Notes: generated by a model from the sequence alone, not told the origin. A stretch of DNA of 64,000 nucleotides from Solirubrobacteraceae bacterium (GCA_016463765.1 JAEMQS010000005.1:38444-102443); one strand, 5' to 3'; counted from the stretch's first letter, positions 41,817-51,025 are shown. Numbers and translations: made by a program.

Positions 41817-42170
41817 ATGGCCGACGCGAGAACCCTGACCATGGCGCTCATCGGCGGGACCGTGGCCACGGGCGCCACGATCGCCCCCCGGCGCTTCCTG
41901 CGGATCTTCGGCCTGACCGATGAAGAAGCCACTGGGGCCGCGGTGCTCGGGTGGCGCCTGATGGCCGCCCGAACCATGTCGATCAGCATCCTGGCTGCTC
42001 GCGGCAACGACACGGCTCGTGATCTCTTCCTGCCCATCCAGGTCATGGACCAGGCTGCCTGGTGGTGGGGCTACCGGCGCGGCCAGTTGCCGCTGAAGAC
42101 GGCCGTGCTGGCCGCGTCGGCCTCTGGCGTCATCGTTGCGCTGGACCTGAGCCGCCGTCTTGGGCGATGA
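41817..42170 (+). CDS. Small membrane protein, unknown
   Basis: The 117-residue protein has hydrophobic segments near 7-22, 40-57 and 90-108. It carries a conserved-looking core (GLTDEEATGAAVLGWRLMAA, then DQAAWWWGYRRGQLP). It resembles small actinobacterial membrane proteins of unknown role; I cannot name the family with confidence. It begins 17 nt after the flavoprotein gene and may be co-transcribed with it. Confidence 0.6.
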   Translation: MADARTLTMALIGGTVATGATIAPRRFLRIFGLTDEEATGAAVLGWRLMAARTMSISILAARGNDTARDLFLPIQVMDQAAWWWGYRRGQLPLKTAVLAASASGVIVALDLSRRLGR

Positions 42171-42227
42171 CCGCCGACAGCCTCGCCGCAACGTCCTGCC
42201 GCGCACACTGGTCGCCGGCGTCCCGGC

Positions 42228-42809
42228 TCAGGTGATCCGCGCGCTCTGAGCCTCGGGGGCGGAGCCGTCCAGGCGCGCTCGATGGCGCCGGACGAGCCAG
42301 ACCATGCCGGAGACCACCACGGCGGCGACGATCACCCCGACCGCGACTTGCGGGCCCACGGCGTAGCCCGCGGCGACGGCGAGGCTGGTCCACGACAGGC
42401 ACGCGGCCGCGTTGACGGCGGCGAACGCGCCCCAGTTCATCCCCGAGGTCCCGGCGGCGAGGGCGCCGAAGCCGCGAACTCCCGGGATGAACCTCCCCAC
42501 GAAGACCGCCAGGAGCCCGTAGCGCGCGTAGAAAGCATCGGCTTTCGCCAGAGCGCTGCGGCGGCGCTCGGCGAACCGTCCATCGCGCAGCAGGACACGC
42601 CGCCCACCGGAACGTCCCACCCAGTAGACGACGGTGTCGCCGACGATCGCGGCGGTCGTGGCGACGGCGACGATGGCCACGAGCGAGATGCTGCCGTCCG
42701 CGGCCAGCGCCCCGGCGACGAGCAGCGCCGAGTCCCCGGGCGCGGGGACTCCGAGCGAGTCGGCGAGAACCAGCAGGAAGAGCGTGGCGAGACCGGCGTC
42801 TGGCGTCAT
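42228..42809 (-). CDS. DedA family membrane protein
   Basis: The 193-residue protein has the DedA/SNARE-associated layout. An N-terminal re-entrant stretch (ADSLGVPAPGDSALLVAGALA) is followed by GDTVVYWVGRSGGRRVLL, then RYGLLAVFVGRFIPGVRGFGALAAGTSGMNW (quoted in part: GRFIPGVRGFGALAAG) and helices to the end. DedA proteins are envelope flippases or proton-coupled transporters for lipid carriers such as undecaprenyl phosphate. The conserved FxGRFxPxxR signature is present. The gene is divergent from a secreted beta-helix protein gene with 113 bp between starts. Confidence 0.88.
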   Translation of the reverse strand: MTPDAGLATLFLLVLADSLGVPAPGDSALLVAGALAADGSISLVAIVAVATTAAIVGDTVVYWVGRSGGRRVLLRDGRFAERRRSALAKADAFYARYGLLAVFVGRFIPGVRGFGALAAGTSGMNWGAFAAVNAAACLSWTSLAVAAGYAVGPQVAVGVIVAAVVVSGMVWLVRRHRARLDGSAPEAQSARIT

Positions 42810-42922
42810 GGCGATCCTGGAACTGAGCACGTCATCATAAGCGACAGAACCATCACATGATCCTTGCCGAGTTTGTGCTGCGACGGTCCAGATGGACACC
42901 GCTCGCGCCGATCTGAGCATGC

Positions 42923-44185
42923 ATGGCGTCACGGGTCCGTACCTGCCTCTCCTTCGCGCTCTCGGGCCTCGCGTTGGCTGTGTCGGCGCCCTCCGCGTCA
43001 GCGTCCGTCATCCACGTCGACCCACGCAGCGGTGCAGACGCGAACACGGGCACCAGGTCATCTCCGCTGAAGTCCCTCGACGCCGCCTGGCGCCGCGCCC
43101 GGACGGGGACGACGATCCGTCTCGCCCCCGGCCGCGTCCGGCTCGGCGCGACGTACTACGAGCGCAAACGCGGGATCCGGATCTCCGGTGCCGGGACGAC
43201 GCGAACCACCGTTCCGGCGTTCAACGTCTTCGCAGTCCGGGACATGGAGATCCGCGGACTCACCGTCGACGGCGACGTCCACTGCGAGGCGTGCGACGGG
43301 TTCACGCTGCACCGCGTGCGCGTCCAGGGCAAACGGCGCATGGGCGACGTCGTGAAGATCAACCAGTCGCGCCGCATCACCATTCGGGAGAGCGACATCT
43401 CCGGGGGCACCGACAACGCGCTGGACCTCGTTGCGGTGCAGCACGCGACCATCACGCGGACCACCATCCACGACGCCGAGGACTGGTGCGCGTACGCCAA
43501 GGGCGGCAGCGCCCACGTCCGCGTCTGGCGCAACGTCATCCGCGACTGCGGCACCGGCGGATTCACCGCCGGCCAGGGCACGGGCTTCCAGTTCATGGTC
43601 GCCCCGTGGCTGCGCTACGAGGCGTACGACGTGCGCGTCTGGAACAACCAGATCCGCGACACGCACGGCGCGGGCCTCGGCGCGAACGGCGCCTACAACG
43701 CGCTGTTCGCACGCAACACGCTGGTGCGCGTGGGCGCGCGCAGCCACGCGCTCGAGGCAGTGTTCGGCTTGCGCTCGTGCGACGGTCGCCCGGGCGATGA
43801 GGGACGGCAGCGCTGTGCCAGGAACCTGGCAGCGGGCGGCTGGGGAACCACGCGCGTGGACGACGGGACCAACGCGGTCCGGATTCCGAACCGCCACGTG
43901 TGGTTCTACGACAACGTGATCGTCAAGGCCCCGGGGTCGGACACGATCAGCGCTGCGGGGCCGTTCGCCGGTGCGGCACAGGATGGGTCGAACGTCCCCC
44001 GCCCCGCGCTCGCCGACGACGACCTCCGGCTGGTGGGCAACGTGGTCACCGAGGACGCGCCGGGCTCCGGTCCCCCCACCCCGCTGCCGGCGTTCGTCTG
44101 GGACGACGCCCACGCACCCGCGCCGCGCCTGTTGGACCACGGCAGCCTCCCCGACATGCCGTCCTCGGCGGGCGCGAGCGGCTGA
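42923..44185 (+). CDS. Secreted right-handed parallel beta-helix protein
   Basis: The 420-residue protein has a signal peptide (residues about 1-27, ending SASAS). The opening VIHVDPRSGADANTGTRSSP leads into successive beta-helix rungs such as FAVRDMEIRGLTVDG, FTLHRVRVQG, ITIRESDISGGTDNALD and ATITRTTIHDAED. Rung repeats of this kind occur in polysaccharide lyases, hydrolases and adhesins. The catalytic type cannot be told, so an envelope or extracellular glycan role is only suggested. Cysteine pairs (CEAC, and others) may be disulfides. It ends 19 nt from the converging GGDEF-EAL gene. Confidence 0.82.
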   Translation: MASRVRTCLSFALSGLALAVSAPSASASVIHVDPRSGADANTGTRSSPLKSLDAAWRRARTGTTIRLAPGRVRLGATYYERKRGIRISGAGTTRTTVPAFNVFAVRDMEIRGLTVDGDVHCEACDGFTLHRVRVQGKRRMGDVVKINQSRRITIRESDISGGTDNALDLVAVQHATITRTTIHDAEDWCAYAKGGSAHVRVWRNVIRDCGTGGFTAGQGTGFQFMVAPWLRYEAYDVRVWNNQIRDTHGAGLGANGAYNALFARNTLVRVGARSHALEAVFGLRSCDGRPGDEGRQRCARNLAAGGWGTTRVDDGTNAVRIPNRHVWFYDNVIVKAPGSDTISAAGPFAGAAQDGSNVPRPALADDDLRLVGNVVTEDAPGSGPPTPLPAFVWDDAHAPAPRLLDHGSLPDMPSSAGASG

Positions 44186-44204
44186 GCGCTCATCCGTACG
44201 GTCG

Positions 44205-46943
44205 TCAGCCGATCGCGCGGATGGCCGGAGCGCTGGACACCGCGAACGTCCGCGGCATGTCGACGACGTCTCGGGCCTGCACGGGGCGGCTGAAGTGGTA
44301 GCCCTGCACGAGGTGGCACCCGAAGCGCTGGAGCGCCTCCGCCTGCTCGTGCTGTTCCACGCCCTCGGCGACGACCCGCAGCTGCAGGCTCGCCGCCATG
44401 TTCACGATGGCGCGGACCAGCAGGACGCCGTCGGGATCGTCGAGCGCGTCGATGAACGCCTTGTCGATCTTGAGCACGTCGACCGGGAACCGCTGGAGGT
44501 AGCTCAGCGATGAGTAGCCCGTCCCGAAGTCGTCGAGTGCGAACCGCACGCCGAGGGCCCGGACCTGCTCCATCTGGGCGATGCTCGCCTCGATGTCGTC
44601 GATCAGGGACGACTCCGTGACCTCGAGCAGCAGCCGGTCGGGATCCAGACGCGACTCGGCGAGCGCGACCCGGACCTGCTGCATGAGCGCGTGCGTCGTC
44701 AGCTGGGACGCGGCGACGTTGACCGACACGTAGCGCTCGTCGTCCCACAGGGCCTGCCAGCCCGCCATCTGACGGGCGGCGGTCCGCAGGACCCAGCCTC
44801 CGAGGTCGACGATCAGCGCGCTCTGCTCGGCGATCGGGATGAACTCGGCGGGTGACAGCGGACCGCGGGTCGGGTGCGTCCAGCGCAGCAGCGCCTCGTA
44901 GCCCTCGACCTGACCCGTCCGGAGCGACACGATCGGCTGATACGCCAGGTGCAACTGGTCGGACTCCAGGGCGGCGCGGAGATCGGCCGCGAGCTGCAGG
45001 CGGTCCCGCGCGCGCTGGTGCATGTCGCTGACGAAGGTCTCGATGCTGTTGCCCGCGACGCGCTTGGCGTGGTACATCGCCAGCTCGGCGTTGCGCATCG
45101 TCGAGGCGTGGCGGTCGTCATCGTGCTCGTCGACGCCGGCGATGCCGATCGAGCAGCTGATCACGTGCGGCGTCCCGTCGGCCTCGACCGGTTCGGCGAG
45201 GGCCGAGAGCGCGCGGTGCGCGACGACGACCGGGTCCTCGCCGCGGGGGACGAGGATCCCGAACGCGTTGCCCCCGACGCGCGCGAGCATCTGCTTCCCC
45301 CGGATCGAGGCCTCCAGGCGTGTGGCGACCGCCTTGAGGACCGTGTCCCCCGTGCTCCGCCCGAAGGAGTCGTTGATCGCCTTGAAGTCGTCGAGGTCGA
45401 GCAGGACGAGCGTCCGGGAGGTCCCCTCGAGTTCCGGGGACGCGTTGTGGACGGCGCGGTCGAGCGCGGCGCGGTTGGGCAGCCCGGTGAGCTCGTCATG
45501 CGTCTTGAGGTGCTGGACCTCCAGCCGGCGGTGCGCGAGGTTGAAGCGCAGCAGCAGCACGCCGACGAGCAGGAGCGTGAACATGAGGATCGCGACCGTG
45601 GACAGCCGCACCGCGCTCGCACGACGGTCGGCGGTGCGCTGCGCGCTGGTCAGCGCCGACGACGCCTCCTGCACCAGGGCGGTGTGCGCCGCTCGGACAG
45701 GACCGTCGACGAGCAGGCGGGCGCGGCGGTCCTGTCCGGACGCCGCGGCGATGAGCGCGGCGATGCTGGCCTCCCCGTACCGGTCGAGTGTCGGCCGCGA
45801 GACGATGCCGGCCGCTTCGACCCGCCGCACGATGGCCCCCCACGCACGAGCCTCGGAGGCCATACCCGGGTCGTCGGACTGCAGCGATCGCAGCAGCAGG
45901 CCGTCGAGTTGCTTCACCGTGGGAACGATCGCGGCGACCGCGGCGTTGCGCTCGTCGGCCTTGCGCGCGGACTGGCTGAACATCGTGAGGGTCACGGCGA
46001 CGGCGCCCACGAGGAGGGCCGTGGCGGAGATCGTCAGCGGGACCGACCAGTCGCGAACGCCTGCGCGGACCATCAGGGTGGCCCGGAGGACGACGACCGC
46101 GGTGATGAGCCCGAGTGACCCGGCGACGGCGGTGATGGGCGCTTCTTCGCCCCGCACGTAGCACCACGCGAGCACCGAGAGCGGGAGCGTGACGGCCCCG
46201 ACGAGCATCCACACCCGCACCGAGAGCGGAATGCCGGACGGGCGCCCTCCACGCTGGAAGACGGTCAGCAGCTGCGGGTGCACGGTCACGAAGAAGCCGA
46301 GGACGTATCCGGGCGCGAACAACGGGAACGCCACGTTCGGGTTCCCCAGGACCTGGGGCGCAAGCCCGCAGGCCACGTTGCCCGCCACCGCCAGCGCGAG
46401 GAGGACGGCTGGGGCACGCCAGATGCCGCCGCTCATGACGTACAGGGCGCCGGCCTGCATCACGACCAGGACGAGGACGGCCGCGATGACCGCCGCCACG
46501 GTGGCCTCCGGATCGCCGGCGGCCGGTTCGATGACCAGCATCCACAGCGGGACCGCCAGCGCCGCCATGAGGATGACGCCGTCCAGCCACGTCTCGATCC
46601 GCGGGCGCCCGCGCATGTACGTGACCCAGACGATCACGACCGTGACGAGCACCATCGCGATGCCGGCCAGCGTCTGCGGCCCGGGTGCCGGCGCGATCGG
46701 GAGCGGATCCGGGCCGAGGACCCGCCATACATCGCTGGCGAACCAGACGACGTTGCAGAGCATGAAGAGCAGCCACAGCGACTTCGTCGGCCTCGACGCC
46801 CGGGTGCGGACCAGGACCCACAGGCTGACGGGGAAGGCCACCACTCCCCACAGGAGGCCCGTGATCGCCGGCCCGACCGCCCAGGCGCCGACCAGGGTCA
46901 GCACGACCCCGGCCACGGCGAGACGACCCGACACAGTGGACAT
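44205..46943 (-). CDS. Membrane GGDEF-EAL protein, probable c-di-GMP phosphodiesterase
   Basis: The 912-residue protein has about eight to ten hydrophobic helices over residues 8-320, an extracytoplasmic helical segment (about 325-440), another helix (near 452-475), then GGDEF and EAL domains. The GGDEF site reads GGNAF and there is no clear RxxD, so it is probably not a cyclase and may bind GTP as regulator. The EAL domain is intact: EALLRW, VNVAASQL, LEVTESSLID, LDDFGTGYSSL and the K in LKIDKAFID. It should hydrolyse c-di-GMP. The membrane region with its long outer loop is a sensor of unknown ligand. Size and order are typical for such enzymes. Confidence 0.9.
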   Translation of the reverse strand: MSTVSGRLAVAGVVLTLVGAWAVGPAITGLLWGVVAFPVSLWVLVRTRASRPTKSLWLLFMLCNVVWFASDVWRVLGPDPLPIAPAPGPQTLAGIAMVLVTVVIVWVTYMRGRPRIETWLDGVILMAALAVPLWMLVIEPAAGDPEATVAAVIAAVLVLVVMQAGALYVMSGGIWRAPAVLLALAVAGNVACGLAPQVLGNPNVAFPLFAPGYVLGFFVTVHPQLLTVFQRGGRPSGIPLSVRVWMLVGAVTLPLSVLAWCYVRGEEAPITAVAGSLGLITAVVVLRATLMVRAGVRDWSVPLTISATALLVGAVAVTLTMFSQSARKADERNAAVAAIVPTVKQLDGLLLRSLQSDDPGMASEARAWGAIVRRVEAAGIVSRPTLDRYGEASIAALIAAASGQDRRARLLVDGPVRAAHTALVQEASSALTSAQRTADRRASAVRLSTVAILMFTLLLVGVLLLRFNLAHRRLEVQHLKTHDELTGLPNRAALDRAVHNASPELEGTSRTLVLLDLDDFKAINDSFGRSTGDTVLKAVATRLEASIRGKQMLARVGGNAFGILVPRGEDPVVVAHRALSALAEPVEADGTPHVISCSIGIAGVDEHDDDRHASTMRNAELAMYHAKRVAGNSIETFVSDMHQRARDRLQLAADLRAALESDQLHLAYQPIVSLRTGQVEGYEALLRWTHPTRGPLSPAEFIPIAEQSALIVDLGGWVLRTAARQMAGWQALWDDERYVSVNVAASQLTTHALMQQVRVALAESRLDPDRLLLEVTESSLIDDIEASIAQMEQVRALGVRFALDDFGTGYSSLSYLQRFPVDVLKIDKAFIDALDDPDGVLLVRAIVNMAASLQLRVVAEGVEQHEQAEALQRFGCHLVQGYHFSRPVQARDVVDMPRTFAVSSAPAIRAIG

Positions 46944-47020
46944 AGCTGGCGCATCGGCACGCTGCCGCCGTCGCCTGCACCCGCGGGTCAGATACTCAGC
47001 GTTCGTTTGCGACAGGGTGC

Positions 47021-47515
47021 TCAGTTGCCGCCGATCTTGCTCCCCTTGACGTTCACGTCGCCGGTGGCCTTGACGGCGATGGTGCCGCTCCCGTCGAGCG
47101 TGATGTCCTTGCCCTTGATGACGATCGTGCCGTCCTTCTTCATCTGGATCGCCGCGCTGCCCGTCACGAGATCGACCCTGTCGGTCCCGCTGACGGTCAC
47201 GCCCTTAGCGCCGATCCTGACGTTGCCCTCGGATGAGGTCAGCGCGATCTCACCGTCGTCGGCGAGGGTGACGCGCGCGTTCCCGTCGTCGCTGGTCAGC
47301 GACGACCGGCTCAGGGTGAAGCCGCGCCAGTTGCGGTCGCAGCGGAAGCGGTCGTTCTGCGTGTCGACCACCTCCAGCGCCCCGGTGCGCTTGGCGTAAC
47401 AGAAGTGGACGTCGCCGTCGCGGGCCGGGACGGCGGCGAACGCGACGCCGCTGAGGGCGACGATCAGGGCCAGGAAGGCGACGGCGAGGGCGGGAGACGG
47501 GCGGTGGGGGCGCAT
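47021..47515 (-). CDS. Secreted protein with spike-like beta-repeat tail
   Basis: The 164-residue protein starts with a hydrophobic signal segment (SPALAVAFLALIVALSGVAF) of a type frequent in Thermoleophilia proteins. A CY...C pair and a linker follow. From about residue 70 it is short strands in strict repeat: GEIALTSSEGNVRIGAKG, then IQMKKDGTIVIKGKDITLDG and TIAVKATGDVNVKGSKIGG. This alternation resembles the beta-helical tips of phage and VgrG spikes (DUF2345-like). No contractile-injection genes adjoin. It may be a cell-surface structural protein. The neighbouring sigma gene is on the same strand, upstream. Confidence 0.65.
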   Translation of the reverse strand: MRPHRPSPALAVAFLALIVALSGVAFAAVPARDGDVHFCYAKRTGALEVVDTQNDRFRCDRNWRGFTLSRSSLTSDDGNARVTLADDGEIALTSSEGNVRIGAKGVTVSGTDRVDLVTGSAAIQMKKDGTIVIKGKDITLDGSGTIAVKATGDVNVKGSKIGGN

Positions 47516-47543
47516 GTCTCCTTGTACCGCATGCCCGCGGGCC

Positions 47544-48368
47544 TCACGTCATCTCGAAGAGCACCCGATCGTCGTGCAGCGCGTCGGCAAGCTTCGCGCG
47601 GATGCGCGTGTGCAGCTGGCTGACGCGGCTCTCCGTGACGCCGAGGACGGCCCCGGTCTCGGCGAGGGTCATGTGATGGGTGTGGAGCATCACCATGATC
47701 GAGCGGTCGCGGTCGGAGAGTTCGTCGATCGCGCGCGCCAGGCGTTCCTGCGCGGCGCCGTCCATGACGGCCTGTTCGGGGTCCAGCGAGGCGTCCGTGT
47801 CGGCCAGGGTGTCGAGGCGCTCGATCTCTGCGTCGTCGGCGTCCATGATCGTGGCGTTCAGCGAGCCGACGGCGGATGTCGCGACCTCGTGCTGGCGGAC
47901 GCGGAATTCCTCGAGTGTCATCCCGAGCTCGGCGGCGAGTTCGGCGTCGTCTGGCTCACGGCCGTGCTCGCGCGCGAACCGCGAGCCCACGTTCACCGCC
48001 TCGCGCTCGTGACGGCGGACGGCGCGCGGCACGAAGTCGTCGCGCCGCAGCTCATCGAGGATCGCGCCCTGGACCCGGGTCCAGATGTAGGCCTCGAGCG
48101 TGGAGCCGATCTCGGGGTCATAGCGGTCGACGCACCGGATCAGCGCCTCCAGGCCGGCGGACGTGAGGTCGTCGGCGTCGACCTGCGCTGGGAGCGTTCG
48201 GAGCTTCTTGCCCACGAGGTACTTCACCAGCGGTGCGTACGTGAACACCAGTCGGTCGCGCACACGCGGATCACCGCTCCTGCGGTACTCGAGGATGAGC
48301 CGCCGGTCCTCGTGCGCGCGGTCGGCGCGCCGGGGCGTCACGGTCGAGCTGTACACGGGTGCGGTCAT
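47544..48368 (-). CDS. whiG: FliA/WhiG-type RNA polymerase sigma factor
   Basis: The 274-residue group-3 sigma factor has region 2 (about 40-110, VDADDLTSAGLEALIRCVDR and AYIWTRVQGAILDELR), DDFVPRAVRR, region 3 (about 125-165, AREHGREPDDAELAAELG) and region 4 (about 210-265, LSDRDRSIMVMLHTHHMTLA and VLGVTESRVSQLHTRIR). This is the FliA/WhiG group. FliA drives late flagellar and chemotaxis genes; WhiG drives sporulation genes in Streptomyces and is held by RsiG with c-di-GMP. An RsiG-like protein is at 1159, and promoter-like elements of this class occur at 55154 and 60675. ATG 48368 is the natural start. The choice between fliA and whiG as a name is arbitrary. Confidence 0.88.
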   Translation of the reverse strand: MTAPVYSSTVTPRRADRAHEDRRLILEYRRSGDPRVRDRLVFTYAPLVKYLVGKKLRTLPAQVDADDLTSAGLEALIRCVDRYDPEIGSTLEAYIWTRVQGAILDELRRDDFVPRAVRRHEREAVNVGSRFAREHGREPDDAELAAELGMTLEEFRVRQHEVATSAVGSLNATIMDADDAEIERLDTLADTDASLDPEQAVMDGAAQERLARAIDELSDRDRSIMVMLHTHHMTLAETGAVLGVTESRVSQLHTRIRAKLADALHDDRVLFEMT

Positions 48369-48482
48369 TCGCACGCTCCCCTCCGGTTCGTCATCGCTCA
48401 GTCTCCCGAACCCTTCCCATTCATGCGCCGATTCGCACATGGAGCGCGAGGCGAGCCGTGCCGCCGGGTACCGTCCCGCGCT

Positions 48483-49469
48483 ATGTCCCTCGCACCGCCC
48501 GGCATCGAGGTCGTCGACCTCCAGCGCACGTTCAAGTCCCTCCGCGCCGTCGACGGGATCTCGTTCGCGATCGAGCCCGGCGAGATCTTCGGCTTCCTCG
48601 GGCCCAACGGCGCGGGCAAATCCACGACGGTCCTCATGCTCACGACGCTGTTGCCGCCGACCGGCGGGCGCGCCACCGTCGCGGGGTTCGACGTGGCGAG
48701 TCAGGGCCCGGACGTACGCCGGCACATCGGCGCCGCCCTGCAGGAAGCGGCGCTCGACCCGCTGCTGACCGGCCGGGAGCATCTGCGTCTGCAGGCCTCG
48801 CTGCAGGGTCTCGGCAAGCCGGCGCGCGACACCCGGTCGGCCGAACTGCTCGAGCGCGTCGGGCTCACCGAAGCCGCCGACCGGCGCGTCGGCGGCTACA
48901 GCGGTGGGATGAAGCGGCGCCTCGACCTCGCGCTGGCGCTCGTCCACGAGCCGACGATCCTCTTCCTCGACGAGCCCACCACGGGGCTCGACCCTCAGTC
49001 GCGGGCCGACCTGTGGGAGGAGGTCAGCCGCCTGGCCCGGGAGCAGGGCGTCACGGTGTTCCTCACGACGCAGTACCTCGAGGAGGCCGACCAGCTCGCC
49101 GACCGCATCGCGATCATCTCGAAGGGCCGGATCGTGGCCGAGGGCACGCCGGACGCGCTGAAGGGCGAGATCGGCCGACCGTCCCTGGAGGTCGTTCCGG
49201 CCGTGGCGGCCGACCGTGACCGGCTCGCCGCGGTCCTGGGCGAGTTCGGGGCCCCCACCGCGGGCCCGCCCGGCGCGGCCGCGGTGCGGCTGGAGGCCGG
49301 CGCGGACGGCCTCGCGCAGGTCGTGCGGCGGCTGGACGCCGAGGGCATCGCCCTGCAGACGTTCGACCTCCATGCCCCCACCCTCGACGACGTGTACCTC
49401 GCCAAGACCGGCGAGCGCCTCACCGAGGCGGCCGACGACGGCGCGCCCGTGGCAGGAGCGGCCGGATGA
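48483..49469 (+). CDS. ABC exporter ATP-binding protein (DrrA/NatA type)
   Basis: The 328-residue ATPase has Walker A GPNGAGKST, the Q-loop near LQEAALD, signature YSGGMKRRLDLALAL, Walker B ILFLDEPTTGLD and the H-loop replaced by Gln (FLTTQYLEE), as is usual in DrrA-like proteins. The C-terminal extension (about 235-328) is the DUF4162-like part of this subfamily. Two permease genes follow with overlapping junctions, making a typical ABC-2 exporter for lipids, antibiotics or wall precursors. TACCGT (48469-48474) lies 8 nt before the ATG, consistent with a leaderless mRNA. Confidence 0.92.
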   Translation: MSLAPPGIEVVDLQRTFKSLRAVDGISFAIEPGEIFGFLGPNGAGKSTTVLMLTTLLPPTGGRATVAGFDVASQGPDVRRHIGAALQEAALDPLLTGREHLRLQASLQGLGKPARDTRSAELLERVGLTEAADRRVGGYSGGMKRRLDLALALVHEPTILFLDEPTTGLDPQSRADLWEEVSRLAREQGVTVFLTTQYLEEADQLADRIAIISKGRIVAEGTPDALKGEIGRPSLEVVPAVAADRDRLAAVLGEFGAPTAGPPGAAAVRLEAGADGLAQVVRRLDAEGIALQTFDLHAPTLDDVYLAKTGERLTEAADDGAPVAGAAG

Positions 49470-50224
49470 TCGGCGACCTCGGGCGCCGGGCGCTGCTGCG
49501 GACCCTGCGCCAGCCGGCGAACGTCGTGCCCGTGATCTTCTTCCCGATGATCCTCGTCGCGATCAACTCGGCCGGCCTCGACGCGGCGTCCGAGCTTCCC
49601 GGGTTCCCCGCGGACTCGTACCTGGACTTCGTGATCGCCGTGCCGTTCATCCAGGGCGGGCTGTTCGCGATGCTCAACGCGGGGACGGATCTCGCGACCG
49701 ACATCGAGAGCGGGTTCATGCGGCGCCTGGCGCTCACCCCCGTGAGCGGCACGGCGCTGCTGCTCGGTCAGGTGGCCGGCGTCGTGGCGCTGTCGTTCCT
49801 GGCCGCCGTCGCCTACCTGGTCATCGGGTTCATCGCCGGGGTCACGGTGGCGTCCGGGCCGGCCGGCGTGGTCGCCCTGGTGGTCCTGGCCGTCGGGATC
49901 GGCTTGATGTTCGGCTCGATCGGCGCGTACGTCGGGCTGCGCAGCGGCTCGCCGCAGACCGTGCAGGGCTTCTTCCCGCTGTTCTTCGTCCTGCTGTTCC
50001 TCTCCAGTGCGAACCTGCCCCGCGACCTCATCGAGCAGGACTGGTTCGCAACGGTGGCGGGCCTGAACCCCGTGAGCTACCTCATCGAGGGGCTGCGGTC
50101 TCTGGTCATCACGGGCTGGGACCCCGCGGCGCTGTGGCCGGCGGTGGCGATCCTCGTCGTCGGCACGCTCATCGGCGGCACGCTCGCTGCGCGGGCGATG
50201 CGGACAAACCTGGTGCGCACATGA
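49466..50224 (+). CDS. ABC-2 type exporter permease
   Basis: The 252-residue membrane protein has six hydrophobic helices in the ABC-2 pattern, with NAGTDLATDIESGFMRRLALTP as the coupling segment between helices 2 and 3 (quoted: DIESGFMRRLALTP). NPVSYLIEGLRSL near the end is also typical. It overlaps the ATPase gene by 4 nt and the next permease by 4 nt. Both permeases probably form a heterodimer with two ATPase subunits in the cytoplasmic membrane. The substrate is unknown. Confidence 0.88.
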   Translation: MIGDLGRRALLRTLRQPANVVPVIFFPMILVAINSAGLDAASELPGFPADSYLDFVIAVPFIQGGLFAMLNAGTDLATDIESGFMRRLALTPVSGTALLLGQVAGVVALSFLAAVAYLVIGFIAGVTVASGPAGVVALVVLAVGIGLMFGSIGAYVGLRSGSPQTVQGFFPLFFVLLFLSSANLPRDLIEQDWFATVAGLNPVSYLIEGLRSLVITGWDPAALWPAVAILVVGTLIGGTLAARAMRTNLVRT

Positions 50225-50994
50225 GCGAGTTCTTCTCCACCGCGCGGGCCGTCGCCTGGCGCAGCCTGCACATCACCTTCACCAACCCGGCGCTGCTGGC
50301 GCCCGCGCTGATCTTCCCGCTGATGTTCTACGTGGCGTTCGCGGGAGGCCTGTCGAGCGTCGGGAACCTGCCGGGCTTCGACTACCCGGCCGGGTACGAC
50401 ACGTTCCAGTTCGGGTTCGTCCTGCTGCAGGCCAGCGCGTTCGGCGGCGTGTTCAGCGGTTTCGGCATCGCCGCGGACTTCGAGCGCGGGTTCGCGCGCC
50501 GTTACATGCTCGCGGCCCCACGGCGTGAGGCGATCATCGTCGGCTACCTCCTCGGCGGCCTGTCGCGCGCGGCGATCACCACGAGCCTGCTGACCGTTGT
50601 CGCGCTGGCGACGGGCATGCGGCCGCAGAGCTCGCCCGCCGAGATCGCCGCGTTGATCGTCCTCGTCGCGTTCGTGTGCTCCGCCGCGATGCTCTTCGCC
50701 TGCGGGGTCGCCATGCGGCTGAAGACCGTGCAGGCCGGCCCCGCGATGCAGATGCCGGTCTTCCTCGTCCTCTTCCTCGCCCCGGTGTTCGTCCCGCTCG
50801 ACCTCGTCGCCGGCTGGGTGCACGGCGTCGCAACGGTCAACCCGGTGACCGCCCTGATGAACGGCGTCCGCGACCTGCTCGCGGGCACCGGGTTCGATGC
50901 CGTCCTCGTCTTCGGGACCGCGATCGCACTGGCGGGCGGCTTCGCGCTCTGGGCGCTGCGCGGCCTGCGGTCGGCCGAGCGCACGGGCTCGTAG
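50221..50994 (+). CDS. ABC-2 type exporter permease (second subunit)
   Basis: The 257-residue paralogue of the preceding protein has six membrane helices, the coupling segment DFERGFARRYMLAAP and NPVTALMNGVRDLL. The two permeases share ordering but are clearly diverged, as in heterodimeric DrrB/DrrC-like exporters. ATG 50221 overlaps the previous stop (ATGA). The helicase gene follows 31 nt later and is probably separate. Confidence 0.88.
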   Translation: MSEFFSTARAVAWRSLHITFTNPALLAPALIFPLMFYVAFAGGLSSVGNLPGFDYPAGYDTFQFGFVLLQASAFGGVFSGFGIAADFERGFARRYMLAAPRREAIIVGYLLGGLSRAAITTSLLTVVALATGMRPQSSPAEIAALIVLVAFVCSAAMLFACGVAMRLKTVQAGPAMQMPVFLVLFLAPVFVPLDLVAGWVHGVATVNPVTALMNGVRDLLAGTGFDAVLVFGTAIALAGGFALWALRGLRSAERTGS

Positions 50995-51025
50995 CGGTGT
51001 CTGTACTACCGTCCGCGCCGGCGTC

